Positions 33,322-41,836 of a stretch of 64,000 bases of DNA are shown here, one piece after another. Position 1 is the first letter of the stretch; each line of letters starts with the position of its first letter. The notes under the pieces are model-generated. The model was not told the DNA's origin. It made no database searches and saw only the letters and a list, made by a program, of their open reading frames with translations. The translations under genes and the position numbers were made by a program. Origin of the DNA: JBBDMX01 sp040878035 (GTDB lineage Bacteria; Planctomycetota; Phycisphaerae; Phycisphaerales; Phycisphaeraceae); assembly GCA_040878035.1 (NCBI GenBank), contig JBBDMX010000069.1, positions 1 through 64,000 of the forward strand, given 5' to 3'.

Positions 33322-35937
33322 TCACGGACCTACGTTCGCCCCCGCGTTGGCTTGGCTGTCGAAGAGGTTGTGCTCGCTGGTGAAGCGCAGCCACGACTCC
33401 CAGTGCTCGCGGCTCATGGGCAGGTCCGGATCGCTAAAGGCGTCGGCGGGCAGGCGCTTAAGCTGCTGTCGGGCGCGCTGATTGACCGCACGGGCTTCCT
33501 GGATGCGGTTGAGTTCGCAGTAGGCGTTGACCATCTGCACCAGGGCGATGAGCGACGCCGGCTGATCGTCGAACCGCCGCGCCGCCATGTCATACAACGC
33601 GATGGCCTGCTCGAATCGCCCCGGCGCGCCGTGGCGCCCCAGGTCGTAAGCGCAGTCGGCCCGGTAGAAGTAGCTGTTGCGCCAGTAGAGCTTTTCGATC
33701 CGGGTCAGGCTCTCGGGCCGGCGCGATTCCAGTTCGCTGATCACCTGGCTGTAGAGCACCTGGGCCTGATCCAGCCGGCGATTGCGCTCCTGCTCCAACT
33801 CCTGCCGGCTGGCATCGGGCATTTCCTTGCCCAGCGTCGCCTGAATGTTGGCAATCGACTGGCGATAAGCATCCGCCAGATGGAAACGCAGCGTCGGCGC
33901 CTGAGGCGTCATGCCGTAGCGTTGCACCGCCTCACTTAAGCGCACGATGGCGTCCTCGAATTCCTTCTGGCGGTAGTGCAGGCGGCCCAGCTCGACCAGG
34001 GCATCGCGGAACTCGGGGCTTTCGGGCGTCAACGCCTTGTTGTTGTTCACCACGTTACGCAACACGCGCTTGGCATCGTCCACCTGATTCAGGAGCACCT
34101 GACAGCGCGCCAGGGGCACATAGCTGGCGTATGCCGAGGGACTCTGGGCGTTGTCGCCGACGATCAGGTCCTTGAAGATGTCGGCGGCGGTGCTGTACTG
34201 CCCGTCGGCCATGTAGGACATACCCAGCCGATGCTTGGCTTCCACCGCGCGCGGATCGGCGGGCACCGACTTGACCATGCGGCCCAGCGCCTCGATCGAG
34301 TTTCGCCACTGGCGGTTGCGATCGTAGGCGTCGGCGGCCTTCCACAACGCGGCGGCGTACTCCGCCGGCTCGGTGATCGTCAAGGCGTCCGCCAGACGGA
34401 TGAACAGGTCGCCGGCGGCGGCAAAGTGTGAGCCGGCATCCATGCGCAAGCGCTGGCCGGCGGAGAGCGTGGGCAGCGCCGCGGCGCCCTTGTCCCCCAC
34501 CGCCAAGGTTGGCTGGGCGTCCGACGGCACGACGTTGGCGGCTGTGCGCGTGGCGTTAAAGCTCGCATCCGCCTGCTTCTCGGCGGCGGCGGCCTGATCC
34601 AAGAGGTGCATCGCCAGCGCCATGTGCGTCTCGGCCAGCCGGCGCAACAGGTCGTCGGGCCATTCCTTCTTGAACAGCGGCGACAGTCGCTCCAGGTACG
34701 CCAGCGCCACGTCGTATTCGCTGCGGTCCACGTGCACCTGGGCACGCTGGCGGATCATGTCGATGAGTTGGTCCTGCTGTTGCGGCAAGGGTCCAGATGC
34801 CTCGGCAACCTGCCGCGCCGCCTGGCCGTAGTGCTCCATCGCCTCGCGCTTCATCCCCAACCGGGCCTCGCAGTCGGCCCGGCCCAGCAGCGCCTCCCAG
34901 TGCGCGGCCGTGGCGGGGTATTCCAGATCGGCGCGGGAGAACAGGTCCAGCGCCACGCCCAGGGCCGTCTCTGGCGACGCGGCGCTGTGGGAGGTGAGCA
35001 TGGCGATCTGACCCAGGCCCGTGAGCACGGCCGCTCGCAGTTCACCGGCGTGGTCGTCCGTGTCGCGCGTCTTCTGCTCGCCCAGTATGTAGTAGCGCTT
35101 GGCGGTGTCCAGGCTGCCGATGCGCTGGTAGGCCTGGCCCAGCAGCACATACAGCGGCGCCAGATCCTCGTCGCCGCCCTGATTCACCAGGCGGGGAATC
35201 TGGGCGACAACCAAAAAGTCGATGAGCAAGTCGGGCTGATTGGCGTCAAGCTGGGTCCGTGCCCGCACGGCCGCGGCCCAAATCTGCTGGCGGCGCCGGG
35301 TGGATTCATCCTGCTCGTGGTTCAACTCTTCGAGAAATCGCTGCCGTAACGGCTCGATGATGTCCGGGGTCACGCGCCCGCCCGCCAGGCGGCGCTCGAT
35401 CATCTGCCGGATCACCAGGTACCGCCGCTGCGCGCCTCCCGCCTTGATCTGCTCCAGCATGGTCAGGGCGTCGTCGAAGCGATCCAGCGCCACCAGCGCC
35501 TGCGCCCAACGCTGGAGGTGCTCCTCATCGAACGCAATGTGCTTTTCCATGGCGCTGCGATAGCGGGTGATTACCTGCTCATCGTTGGCGCGCTCATGCC
35601 AGCCCTTGTCGCGTTGCGTGACGAACACCAGGTCGCCCCAGAGCAGGTCGTAACGTCCCTGGGCGGCCTCGGAGGCCTGGGCGATGGAGGTCGAGAGTCG
35701 ATCGAGCGTTTCCTGGGCCTTCTCGAGGTTGCCGGCCTTGAGGTAGTCGGCCGCGTCGTCCAGGCGGGCGCTGTAATTGGGCCCCTGGCGATCGAGCATG
35801 GTCAGCGCCAGGCCGACGGTGAACAGCGCCACGCCCAGGATCAGCGCCGGCATCTGCCAGACCTGCGACCAGGCCGGGGCGCCGGCGTCAATGGGTTTGA
35901 CGTCGTCAGGGCCGAGGTTGTCAAGCTCGTCTGCCAT
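33322..35937 (-). CDS. Membrane-anchored tetratricopeptide repeat protein
   Basis: An 871-residue protein with one membrane helix near the N terminus (about 29-48, MPALILGVALFTVGLALTML) and a long helical region of TPR-like repeats (for example ARLDDAADYLKAGNLEKAQE, RYYILGEQKTRDTDDHAGEL, AKHRLGMSYMADGQYSTAAD, ALVELGRLHYRQKEFEDAIV). TPR arrays usually serve as protein-binding platforms. It lies just beyond the flagellar block, without coupling to it. I see no catalytic motif, and the role is unknown. Confidence 0.8.
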   Translation of the reverse strand: MADELDNLGPDDVKPIDAGAPAWSQVWQMPALILGVALFTVGLALTMLDRQGPNYSARLDDAADYLKAGNLEKAQETLDRLSTSIAQASEAAQGRYDLLWGDLVFVTQRDKGWHERANDEQVITRYRSAMEKHIAFDEEHLQRWAQALVALDRFDDALTMLEQIKAGGAQRRYLVIRQMIERRLAGGRVTPDIIEPLRQRFLEELNHEQDESTRRRQQIWAAAVRARTQLDANQPDLLIDFLVVAQIPRLVNQGGDEDLAPLYVLLGQAYQRIGSLDTAKRYYILGEQKTRDTDDHAGELRAAVLTGLGQIAMLTSHSAASPETALGVALDLFSRADLEYPATAAHWEALLGRADCEARLGMKREAMEHYGQAARQVAEASGPLPQQQDQLIDMIRQRAQVHVDRSEYDVALAYLERLSPLFKKEWPDDLLRRLAETHMALAMHLLDQAAAAEKQADASFNATRTAANVVPSDAQPTLAVGDKGAAALPTLSAGQRLRMDAGSHFAAAGDLFIRLADALTITEPAEYAAALWKAADAYDRNRQWRNSIEALGRMVKSVPADPRAVEAKHRLGMSYMADGQYSTAADIFKDLIVGDNAQSPSAYASYVPLARCQVLLNQVDDAKRVLRNVVNNNKALTPESPEFRDALVELGRLHYRQKEFEDAIVRLSEAVQRYGMTPQAPTLRFHLADAYRQSIANIQATLGKEMPDASRQELEQERNRRLDQAQVLYSQVISELESRRPESLTRIEKLYWRNSYFYRADCAYDLGRHGAPGRFEQAIALYDMAARRFDDQPASLIALVQMVNAYCELNRIQEARAVNQRARQQLKRLPADAFSDPDLPMSREHWESWLRFTSEHNLFDSQANAGANVGP

Positions 35938-35947
35938 GGGGGAGGGT

Positions 35948-36099
35948 TAGCCACAGATGGACACAGATGGACACAGATGGACACAGATGGGAAAAATCAG
36001 AAAAGGCAGGAAATGCAGAAAAGGCAGAAAACAGAGGCACGGAAGAGCAATTCGGATTCCCTGTCTTTCCTGACACTCTTATCTGTGTTCATCTGTGGC
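35948..36099. repeat. Twin-arm repeat without gene between TPR and MerR genes
   Basis: The left arm TAGCCACAGATGGACACAGA continues in the same period to about 35990. The right arm at 36080-36099 is TATCTGTGTTCATCTGTGGC. About 90 purine-rich bases lie between. The arms match those around the GxxExxY gene (12738-13196). It exactly fills the spacer and ends a few bases before the MerR stop codon. Confidence 0.75.
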
Positions 36100-36104
36100 C
36101 ATTT

Positions 36105-36377
36105 CTATGCCGCACGCGGGCTGTCGTCCTGGGCGGCCTGTTCGAGCAGTTCGCGGATTTCGTCAATGCGGTACGACGAGCGCAGGTTCAGGATGCGCGA
36201 CAGGCGATCGAAAACGTTCTCGTCGTAGAGCCGGTGGCCGCCGTCGGTCCAGCCTGATTCGGATATCAGACCCCAGCGCGTGTAGTTGTGGATGGTCTGG
36301 CGCGTCAGTCCGGTGACCTGTGCCAGGTCACCGATCTTGTAACGCTTGGGCGGCGGACGGAACGTGAAGGTGGTCAT
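36105..36377 (-). CDS. MerR family transcriptional regulator, short
   Basis: A 90-residue protein consisting almost only of the MerR DNA-binding domain: KRYKIGDLAQVTGLTRQTIH followed by NYTRWGLISESGWTDGGHRLYD and a short helix (FDRLSRILNLRSSYRIDEIR). It has no C-terminal effector domain and no Cys cluster, so it may act as a small DNA-binding accessory. Its target is unknown. It is on the minus strand between the TPR gene and prfB. Confidence 0.85.
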   Translation of the reverse strand: MTTFTFRPPPKRYKIGDLAQVTGLTRQTIHNYTRWGLISESGWTDGGHRLYDENVFDRLSRILNLRSSYRIDEIRELLEQAAQDDSPRAA

Positions 36378-36547
36378 GACCGTGTTCCTTTACAGGAAGT
36401 CAAAGGCTCGTTCCGGCTAGATCGGCCGTCCTGGCTCAGACCCGATAGCCGGACCTTAGACATATCGTCAAAGGGGCGATAACCACTTGAGGCGGAAAGG
36501 TGAATTCCGGATTATCGGAGGGGAGGAGCAGGTGTTGGCAACATACG

Positions 36548-36602
36548 AAGCGCCGCGACTTGTCGCGCTTGCCGCAAAGACCGCGACAAGTCGCGGTGCT
36601 TC
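36548..36602. repeat. Perfect hairpin between prfB and the MerR gene
   Basis: CCGCGACTTGTCGCG is matched by CGCGACAAGTCGCGG, and outer GAAGC/GCTTC arms extend the stem. It lies just after the prfB stop codon on the minus strand and could end or protect the prfB transcript, but there is no T run. Confidence 0.6.
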
Positions 36603-36615
36603 ATATTGGATGCCC

Positions 36616-37753
36616 TCATCCGTGTTTATCCGCGGCTAATTCCTTGCCACTGCGCTCGGCGGCGCGGCGCTGGAGTTCGGCGTCGATGAAGCCCTGCAAA
36701 TCGCCGTCCATCACGCCTTGCGGGTTGCCCACTTCGTAGCCGGTGCGGTGGTCTTTGACGCGGTTGTCGTAGAAGACGTAGCTACGGATCTGCGAGCCCC
36801 AGCCCAAGTCAATTTTGCCGCCCGCCGCCGACAGTCGTTCCTGCTCGCGCTTCTGCTCGTCGAGCAGTTCCAGCTTGCCCTGGAGGATGGACATCGCCCG
36901 CTTCTTGTTCTGCTCCTGCTTGCGTTCAACCGAGCAGACGATGGTGATGCCGGTGGGGATATGGATAAGTCGAATGGCGGTGGCGACCTTGTTGACGTTC
37001 TGGCCGCCGGGGCCTGAGGCGCGGACGAAAGCGACGATCTCCAGGTCCTTTTCGTCAATTTCAACGCTGCCGGTGTCGTCGAACTCGGGGATGACATCGA
37101 CGGTGGCGAAGCTGGTCTGGCGCTTGCCCTGGGCGTTGAAGGGTGAGACGCGCGCCAGGCGGTGCGTGCCGCGCTCGCACTGGAGATAGCCGTAGGCCAT
37201 CGGCCCCTTGACGTAGAGCGTCACGTCCTTGAAACCAGCTTCCTCGCCGAGGGTCTTGTCCACCTCGAAGACTTCCCAGCCCGCGCTCTCGGCATAAAGC
37301 ACATACTGGCGCATGAGCATCTGGCACCAGTCCATCGCCTCAGTGCCGCCTTCACGGGCATAGACCGACAGATAGCAGTTGCGTGCGTCGTACTTACCCG
37401 ACAGCAGCGACATCATCTCGAGTTTGTCCAGCTCGGCCTGAAGCTTGTCGATCTGGGCGTCAACCTCGCGGCGGGCGCCGTCGTCGTCGGCCTCCTGGGC
37501 CATCTCCCACATCAGCGCCGCTTCCTCGATGGCGGTGCCGGCCTTGGTGATGGGCGCGGCCTGGGCCTTGATCTGCTTGAACTCGCCGACGATCTTGTTG
37601 GCCTGCTCCTGGTTGTTCCAGAAGTCCGAGGCCTCCATCAGCCGTTCGAGTTCCTTGAGACGGGCGGTCTTGCGAGCGTAGTTAAAGAGAGTCGCGGATG
37701 TTTTGCATCCGCGCCTCGAGATCAGTGATGATGGCGGCGATGTTTTCGTGCAT
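36616..37753 (-). CDS. prfB: Peptide chain release factor 2 with +1 programmed frameshift
   Basis: Terminates translation at UGA and UAA. Reading from the ATG at 37753 gives 23 codons (MHENIAAIITDLEARMQNIR, then DSL) and an in-frame TAA at 37684-37682 in CTT-TAA-C. A +1 shift there enters the frame of the main protein (NYARKTARLKELERLMEASD...), giving about 378 residues. The SPF codon-recognition motif (ARVSPFNAQG) and GGQ (RASGPGGQNVNK) are intact. The site is the classic RF2 autoregulatory position. The last codons and stop (LAADKHG) fall in a repeat arm, and the start codon directly abuts the repeat cassette at 37754-38233. Confidence 0.93.
37681..37712 (-). promoter_or_regulatory. prfB frameshift site with upstream hairpin
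   Basis: On the minus strand: GCGGATG-CAAAA-CATCCGC (37712-37694), six bases, then CTT-TAA-C (37687-37681). The seven-pair stem with a five-base loop is perfect. The usual AGGGGG Shine-Dalgarno-like stimulator three bases before CTT is not seen. The stem may take its place; that is an inference. Confidence 0.7.
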
Positions 37754-38233
37754 GGGAAGTACGAGGTACGAGGTACGAAGGTCGAAGTAAGAACAATACT
37801 TACGTGCGGCGGTTCTTCGTTGTTCGCTTGGCAGACACGAAGATTGCCACGAGTTCGTTGGCTTCAGCCAACAACGGTTCGATGCGAGTCGTCGGCAACA
37901 TCTTAGACTTAATAATCAGCTCGAGCCAGTAGACCGATTCGTCCGCCTCCTCTTCGACCACGCCCAGCTTAGCCAGGAATTCTGCTCGACTACGACCCCG
38001 GCATGCTGAGCGGTAGTTGGCGCCCACCGAGGTTGCCGACCGCAGCAACTGCCGCCCGATCACCTGTGCCTCAAAGCCCGCGGGCAGCGCCCGCACCAAT
38101 TGGATCACACGCAATGCAAACTCCTGTGTCCGCTCCTTCAATTCATTAGGCATCGCGTAATCCCCGTCTGATTGGTTTTCATCGAACTTCGTACTTCGAA
38201 CTTCGAACTTCGTACTTCGAACTTCACACTTCA
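37754..38233. mobile_element. Twin-arm repeat cassette carrying a four-helix-bundle gene
   Basis: The left arm (37754-37793) has GAAGTACGAGGTACGAGGTA followed by CGAAGGTCGAAGT. The right arm (38184-38233) has the complementary ACTTCGTACTTCGAACTTCG with further units. The only gene inside is the four-helix-bundle protein. The cassette fits exactly between the start codon of prfB and the stop codon of the aminotransferase. The layout is the same as the GxxExxY cassette, with a different repeat unit. Confidence 0.7.
37800..38153 (-). CDS. Four-helix-bundle protein (23S rRNA intervening-sequence type)
   Basis: A 117-residue helical protein of the family named after ORFs in 23S rRNA intervening sequences. 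Features are FALRVIQLVRALPAGFEAQV, GRQLLRSATSVGANYRSACR and GVVEEEADESVYWLELIIKS. The family has no confirmed function and often lies in mobile or repeat contexts. Here it sits between prfB and the aminotransferase within a twin-arm repeat. I use the ATG at 38153, where the family N terminus begins; the longer open frame runs through the repeat arm. Confidence 0.85.
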   Translation of the reverse strand: MPNELKERTQEFALRVIQLVRALPAGFEAQVIGRQLLRSATSVGANYRSACRGRSRAEFLAKLGVVEEEADESVYWLELIIKSKMLPTTRIEPLLAEANELVAIFVSAKRTTKNRRT

Positions 38234-39421
38234 CATCACCTGTGCGATCGCGCCGCACAGCGTGTCCATGTTGTCCTGCGTCATACCTGCGACGTTGATG
38301 CGGCCGCTGCCGACGATGTAGAGTGCGTAGTCCTTCTTGAGCTTCTCCACCTGTTCCTTGTTCAAGCCGGAGAAGGAGAACATGCCTTTCTGCCGGGCGA
38401 TGAAGGACATGTCGCGCTGCACACCCTTTTTCGTCAGGGTTTCCACGAACAGGCGGCGCATGCCGCCGATGCGCTGACGCATGGTGGTCAACTCGCCTTC
38501 CCATTGCTGGCGCAAGGCGGCGTCACTGAGGATCGTCGTGACGATGGCGGCGCCGTGGGCAGGCGGGTTGGAGTAGTTGGCGCGGATGACTGACTTGACC
38601 TGGCTCTGCACCGCCACGGCGGCGTCGGCGTCGCCGGCGACGATGGTCAACGCTCCCACGCGCTCGTTGTACAACCCAAAGTTCTTGGAGAAACTCGAAC
38701 AAACCATCAGGTCGATTCCGGGCCCGAGAAACGGCCCCAGACACAGCGCATCTTCCGCCAGGCCCACGGCAAAGCCCTGATAGGCAAAGTCGATCAGCGG
38801 GAGAATCTTGCGTTGGGCGACAACTTGGGCGATGGCCTGCCACTGTTCGGGCGTGGGGTCGATGCCGGTGGGATTGTGGCAGCAGCCGTGCAGCAGCAGC
38901 ACGTCGCCGGCGGGGATTTTCTTCACCGCGGCGAGCATGGCGTCAAAGGGCAGGCTGTTGCCGGCGGCGTCGAAGTAGGGATAGCTGGCCGTCTTGATGC
39001 CCGCGGCGGCGAAAATCTGCGGATGGTTAGGCCAGGTCGGCTCGCTCATCCAGACGGTGGCGTCGGGCTTGAGCTTCTTGAGCAGGTCGCCGACGACGCG
39101 CAGGCCGCCGGTGCCGCCGGGCGTATGGGCCGTGGCGGCCCGCTTGTGCTCCAGCACCTCGTGGCCCTGGCCAAAGAGCATTTCCTGCACCAGGGCCGCA
39201 TATTGCGGGCTGCCGTCGATCGGCACGTAGTTTTTGCTCGTTTCGCCGCGGAGGATGCGCTCCTCGGCCGCCTTGACCGACGCCAGCACGGGCGTCTTGC
39301 CGGCGGCATCCTTGTAGACGCCCACACTCAAGTTGATCTTGGCCGGGTGCGGATCGCGATTGAACGCCTCGGTGATACCCAGGATCGCATCGGGGGGAGC
39401 GGGCTGGACCTTCTCGAACAT
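38231..39421 (-). CDS. Aromatic/aspartate aminotransferase (AspC/TyrB type)
   Basis: A PLP-dependent class I aminotransferase, 396 residues. Features are VGVYKDAAGKTPVLASVKAA, NHPQIFAAAGI, LLHGCCHNPTGIDPTPEQW (substrate and PLP contact), IDFAYQGFAVG, the Schiff-base lysine in CSSFSKNFGLYNERVGAL, and the C-terminal arginine in GSGRINVAGM. The length matches AspC/TyrB-type enzymes. The stop codon is in the first bases beyond the repeat arm. Aspartate or aromatic substrate preference cannot be decided from sequence. Confidence 0.9.
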   Translation of the reverse strand: MFEKVQPAPPDAILGITEAFNRDPHPAKINLSVGVYKDAAGKTPVLASVKAAEERILRGETSKNYVPIDGSPQYAALVQEMLFGQGHEVLEHKRAATAHTPGGTGGLRVVGDLLKKLKPDATVWMSEPTWPNHPQIFAAAGIKTASYPYFDAAGNSLPFDAMLAAVKKIPAGDVLLLHGCCHNPTGIDPTPEQWQAIAQVVAQRKILPLIDFAYQGFAVGLAEDALCLGPFLGPGIDLMVCSSFSKNFGLYNERVGALTIVAGDADAAVAVQSQVKSVIRANYSNPPAHGAAIVTTILSDAALRQQWEGELTTMRQRIGGMRRLFVETLTKKGVQRDMSFIARQKGMFSFSGLNKEQVEKLKKDYALYIVGSGRINVAGMTQDNMDTLCGAIAQVM

Positions 39422-39480
39422 GATGGAGATTCCTCGTTGGGGGGAATAATAGGGTAGCAGAGGGACGGAAGGGATTTCCG

Positions 39481-39643
39481 CTTTGTGATTTGTGTTTTCT
39501 GATTTCTGATTTGAAGCCCAAGCCCGGCCATGCGAGTCCGCGAGCTTGGCCGGGATCTAACCCCAACGTTGATCCCCGGCAAGCCCCGAGGACGGGGCAT
39601 GCCGGGGCTTGGCGCTTTCCCACATCAGAAATCAGCCATCAGA
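39481..39643. repeat. Twin-arm 'TCTGATTTCTGATTT' array with internal hairpins
   Basis: TTTTCTGATTTCTGATTTG at about 39494-39513 is complementary to CATCAGAAATCAG at 39622-39636. Inside are an AAGCCCGGCC-type and a CCCCGGCAAGCCCCGA hairpin. It separates the aminotransferase gene from the kinase gene, whose stop codon is in the right arm. Confidence 0.65.
39571..39612. repeat. Hairpin repeat, CAAGCCCCGGCA family (copy 2)
   Basis: GATCCCCGGCAAGCCCCGAG and GACGGGGCATGCCGGGGCTT are complementary, as in the copy at 3834-3873. Confidence 0.75.
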
Positions 39644-40529
39644 TGAAATCGCCATCGCCGCCGGTGTCCTGGTCTTCGACCATGCCCAGGACCGTGCTGT
39701 CACTGTTGCGGCGCCGGCTAATCTGGGTGATGGCCAGGTCCAGCCGGTCGTGGATTTCCCTCATGTTCGTGGGCCGGCGATGCGGTTCGGCCTCCAGGCA
39801 ATGCATCACCAGTTGCGACAGCGCCGGCGTCACCTGATCGTTCAACTGATGCGGCGGCTTGCGGCTGTCGTCCTGGCGCACCAGCATTCCCGGCTCGCCC
39901 TTGGGAATCAGTGTAGGCACGTGATGCCCGGTGAACAGCCAGTACATCGAGGCCCCGAAGTTGAAAATGTCGGTCCGCGGAGTGATCTCCCGCCGCAGCA
40001 CCTGCTCGGGCGCAATGTAATCGGGAGTGCCCTGGATCCGTTGCTTGACCGTCCCGGTCGGGCAGCTCTGGCCAAAGTCGATAATCTTCACCCGCTGGCC
40101 CTCGGTGACCATAATGTTGTTGGGCTTGATGTCAGCGTGCACCAGGCCCTTGCCGTGCATGTGCCCCAGCCCGTCGGCCACCTGCTGACACAACTGGCAC
40201 AACTCGGTCAGGTCGTCGGGCCGGCGCTGTTCCAGGCTCTGGCCGTCGACCAGTTCCATGAGCACAAACACCTCGCTGGTGCGGATCAGGGCACGCTGCT
40301 TGATGAGCTTGAGGCTCCTGCGCAGGGTGGGGTGGTGCAGTTGGCTGGCAACTTCGTGTTCGCAGATGGCCTGATCGATAAACCGCTGGTCGTGGGCCGA
40401 CTCCTTCACCACACGCTTGAGCGCATAGACTTGGTCGTCCTTGTCCTTGACGGCATAGATCGTGCTGCGCGCGCCATGTCCCAGAGTCGCCACCACGTCG
40501 TAGCCGAGAATCTCGTTGACCAGTTCCAT
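39639..40529 (-). CDS. Ser/Thr protein kinase
   Basis: A soluble eukaryotic-type kinase of 296 residues. The glycine-rich loop is ATLGHGARSTIYAVKD, the ATP lysine is in YALKRVVKE, the catalytic loop reads HADIKPNNIM (Ala in the place of the usual HRD Arg), then IDFGQS (DFG) and GTPDYIAPEQ (APE). No membrane helix or sensor domain is seen. I take the ATG at 40529, although the frame is open to 40805, because the kinase fold begins there; a GTG three codons upstream is possible. Planctomycetes encode many such kinases. The target is unknown. Confidence 0.85.
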   Translation of the reverse strand: MELVNEILGYDVVATLGHGARSTIYAVKDKDDQVYALKRVVKESAHDQRFIDQAICEHEVASQLHHPTLRRSLKLIKQRALIRTSEVFVLMELVDGQSLEQRRPDDLTELCQLCQQVADGLGHMHGKGLVHADIKPNNIMVTEGQRVKIIDFGQSCPTGTVKQRIQGTPDYIAPEQVLRREITPRTDIFNFGASMYWLFTGHHVPTLIPKGEPGMLVRQDDSRKPPHQLNDQVTPALSQLVMHCLEAEPHRRPTNMREIHDRLDLAITQISRRRNSDSTVLGMVEDQDTGGDGDFI

Positions 40530-41010
40530 ATCCAGTGGCACGTCTTTCTCATTTCCGCGGAGCAGGCGAAACGTGTTGATCAGAGGAATGTCGGCGATGA
40601 CCGTTTGAATAATGCCCAGAAACTGACTTGGCCCACTTTCGCGTCCGCACGCTTGGCATCGACCTGACCTGCCTTGGACTTGACCTTTCGACTTTGCGTG
40701 GCGCCAATCCTTTTGTCTACGCAAACGTGAGCGAGACGGGGCGGGTCGAGTCAGGCATGTTACCAGAAGCGCACGCGCCCAATGATCCGCTAGACAAGCA
40801 AACACGGGGCCAGACGAATGTATTCATACTGTAGCGCCCGAGACGGACCTGTGGCCTCAAGGATCGGGAGAAAGTCCGAATTTTCCCGGCCTCCATGCCG
40901 GGGCCGAATCCTCGAAACCCGGGATCGCCGGCGCGAAGAAATCCGGACCTTCGCAAAGCCTCAGGTCCGGCTTGGGGGCCCATGGATTAGGCGTTAGCGG
41001 CGCGGGCGGG
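40530..41010. other. Intergenic region between kinase and amidase-like genes
   Basis: It contains an open but unconvincing extension of the kinase frame and, at 40894-40974, a copy of the CCGGACCTGAG palindrome. I see no other gene or RNA. Confidence 0.5.
40894..40974. repeat. Palindromic repeat, CCGGACCTGAG family (copy 4)
   Basis: CATGCCGGGGCCGAATCCTC on the left and GCCTCAGGTCCGGCTTG on the right, with GAAATCCGGACCTTCGC within. It has the opposite orientation to copies 1-3. Confidence 0.7.
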
Positions 41011-41643
41011 CTACTGGTCGAGCAGTTGCTGCCGAAACCACGCCAGCGGGAAAAGTTGGCCGCGGCCCGTGCGGGCATCGGTATACAGCAGCACGTGGTC
41101 GGCGGGGATGCGGCATTGGCGCTGTAACGTCTGTACGACCTGGACCAACTGGCGCATCTGGGCATCGGTGGGCCGATGGCGGACGCCGTCGCCGATGAGG
41201 CAAATGTCGATGGCGGCCGGGGTGATGGGCGCCACCGCGGCGCGGCTGGTGCTCACGCCCGCCAACTGCTGGGCCCAGCGGTGGCCGATTTCCAGTTGCC
41301 CGTCCCTGCCGCCGTTGCCGTTGTCAATCACCAGGTGATAGCCCAGGCCTTCCAGTCCCATGCGCTGGTGCAGTTCGTCGAGGCTGCGGGCCGAGCCGTA
41401 GGCTGAGCCGCTGAAGTGGATGGCAATCGTGTTCCAGCGCGTCGCGGTCGGCAAAGGCGTAGTGGCCAGCACCATTTCCGACAGGTCGGCGGCCCGGCCG
41501 ACCGTGACGTTCAAGCTCAGCGGGTTGCCGGCGTTGGCCGTCTTGGGACGCGGCTCCAGCCCCAGAAGCATGCCGCTGGCGATGGTCATCGCGATGACCA
41601 GGGCGACCAAAACCGTGATAGTTCGACGATCGGGCATGACCAT
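41011..41643 (-). CDS. Amidase_2/PGRP-like membrane protein, zinc ligands missing
   Basis: A 210-residue protein with an N-terminal membrane helix (about 8-30, ITVLVALVIAMTIASGMLLG) and an N-acetylmuramoyl-alanine amidase-type domain: WNTIAIHFSGSAYGSARSLD, GLGYHLVIDNGNGGRDGQLE, IGHRWAQQLAGV, and IDICLIGDGVRHRPTDAQM. The first zinc His is present (AIHFS), but the later His and the Cys of the usual CPG are replaced (YTDARTGRGQLFPLAWF). It may bind peptidoglycan without cleaving it. ATG at 41643 is chosen; 41637 is also possible. Confidence 0.7.
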   Translation of the reverse strand: MVMPDRRTITVLVALVIAMTIASGMLLGLEPRPKTANAGNPLSLNVTVGRAADLSEMVLATTPLPTATRWNTIAIHFSGSAYGSARSLDELHQRMGLEGLGYHLVIDNGNGGRDGQLEIGHRWAQQLAGVSTSRAAVAPITPAAIDICLIGDGVRHRPTDAQMRQLVQVVQTLQRQCRIPADHVLLYTDARTGRGQLFPLAWFRQQLLDQ

Positions 41644-41796
41644 GAGCAACGCCCCAACAAAGCGACTTGACTAAGCAAACCAAATAGCGCAACCGACAGC
41701 CCTTTCATCGGGCAGCGCGCCATCCTGGCTTGCGAGATTTTCCAAAAACCGCGACGCGACGTGTTCCAGCCGGCCGCACAAACGGACGTTGCCTTG

Positions 41797-41833
41797 CTCC
41801 TCCCCCTTCTTTAGGGGAGGTTGGGGGGAGGGA
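41797..41833. repeat. 'CTCCCCCTTCTTTAGGGGAG' hairpin
   Basis: CTCCTCCCCCTTC and TAGGGGAGGTTGGGGGGAG form a short stem just beyond the lipoprotein stop codon. It resembles the J-type repeats at 46918 and 62984. Confidence 0.5.
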
Positions 41834-41836
41834 TGC

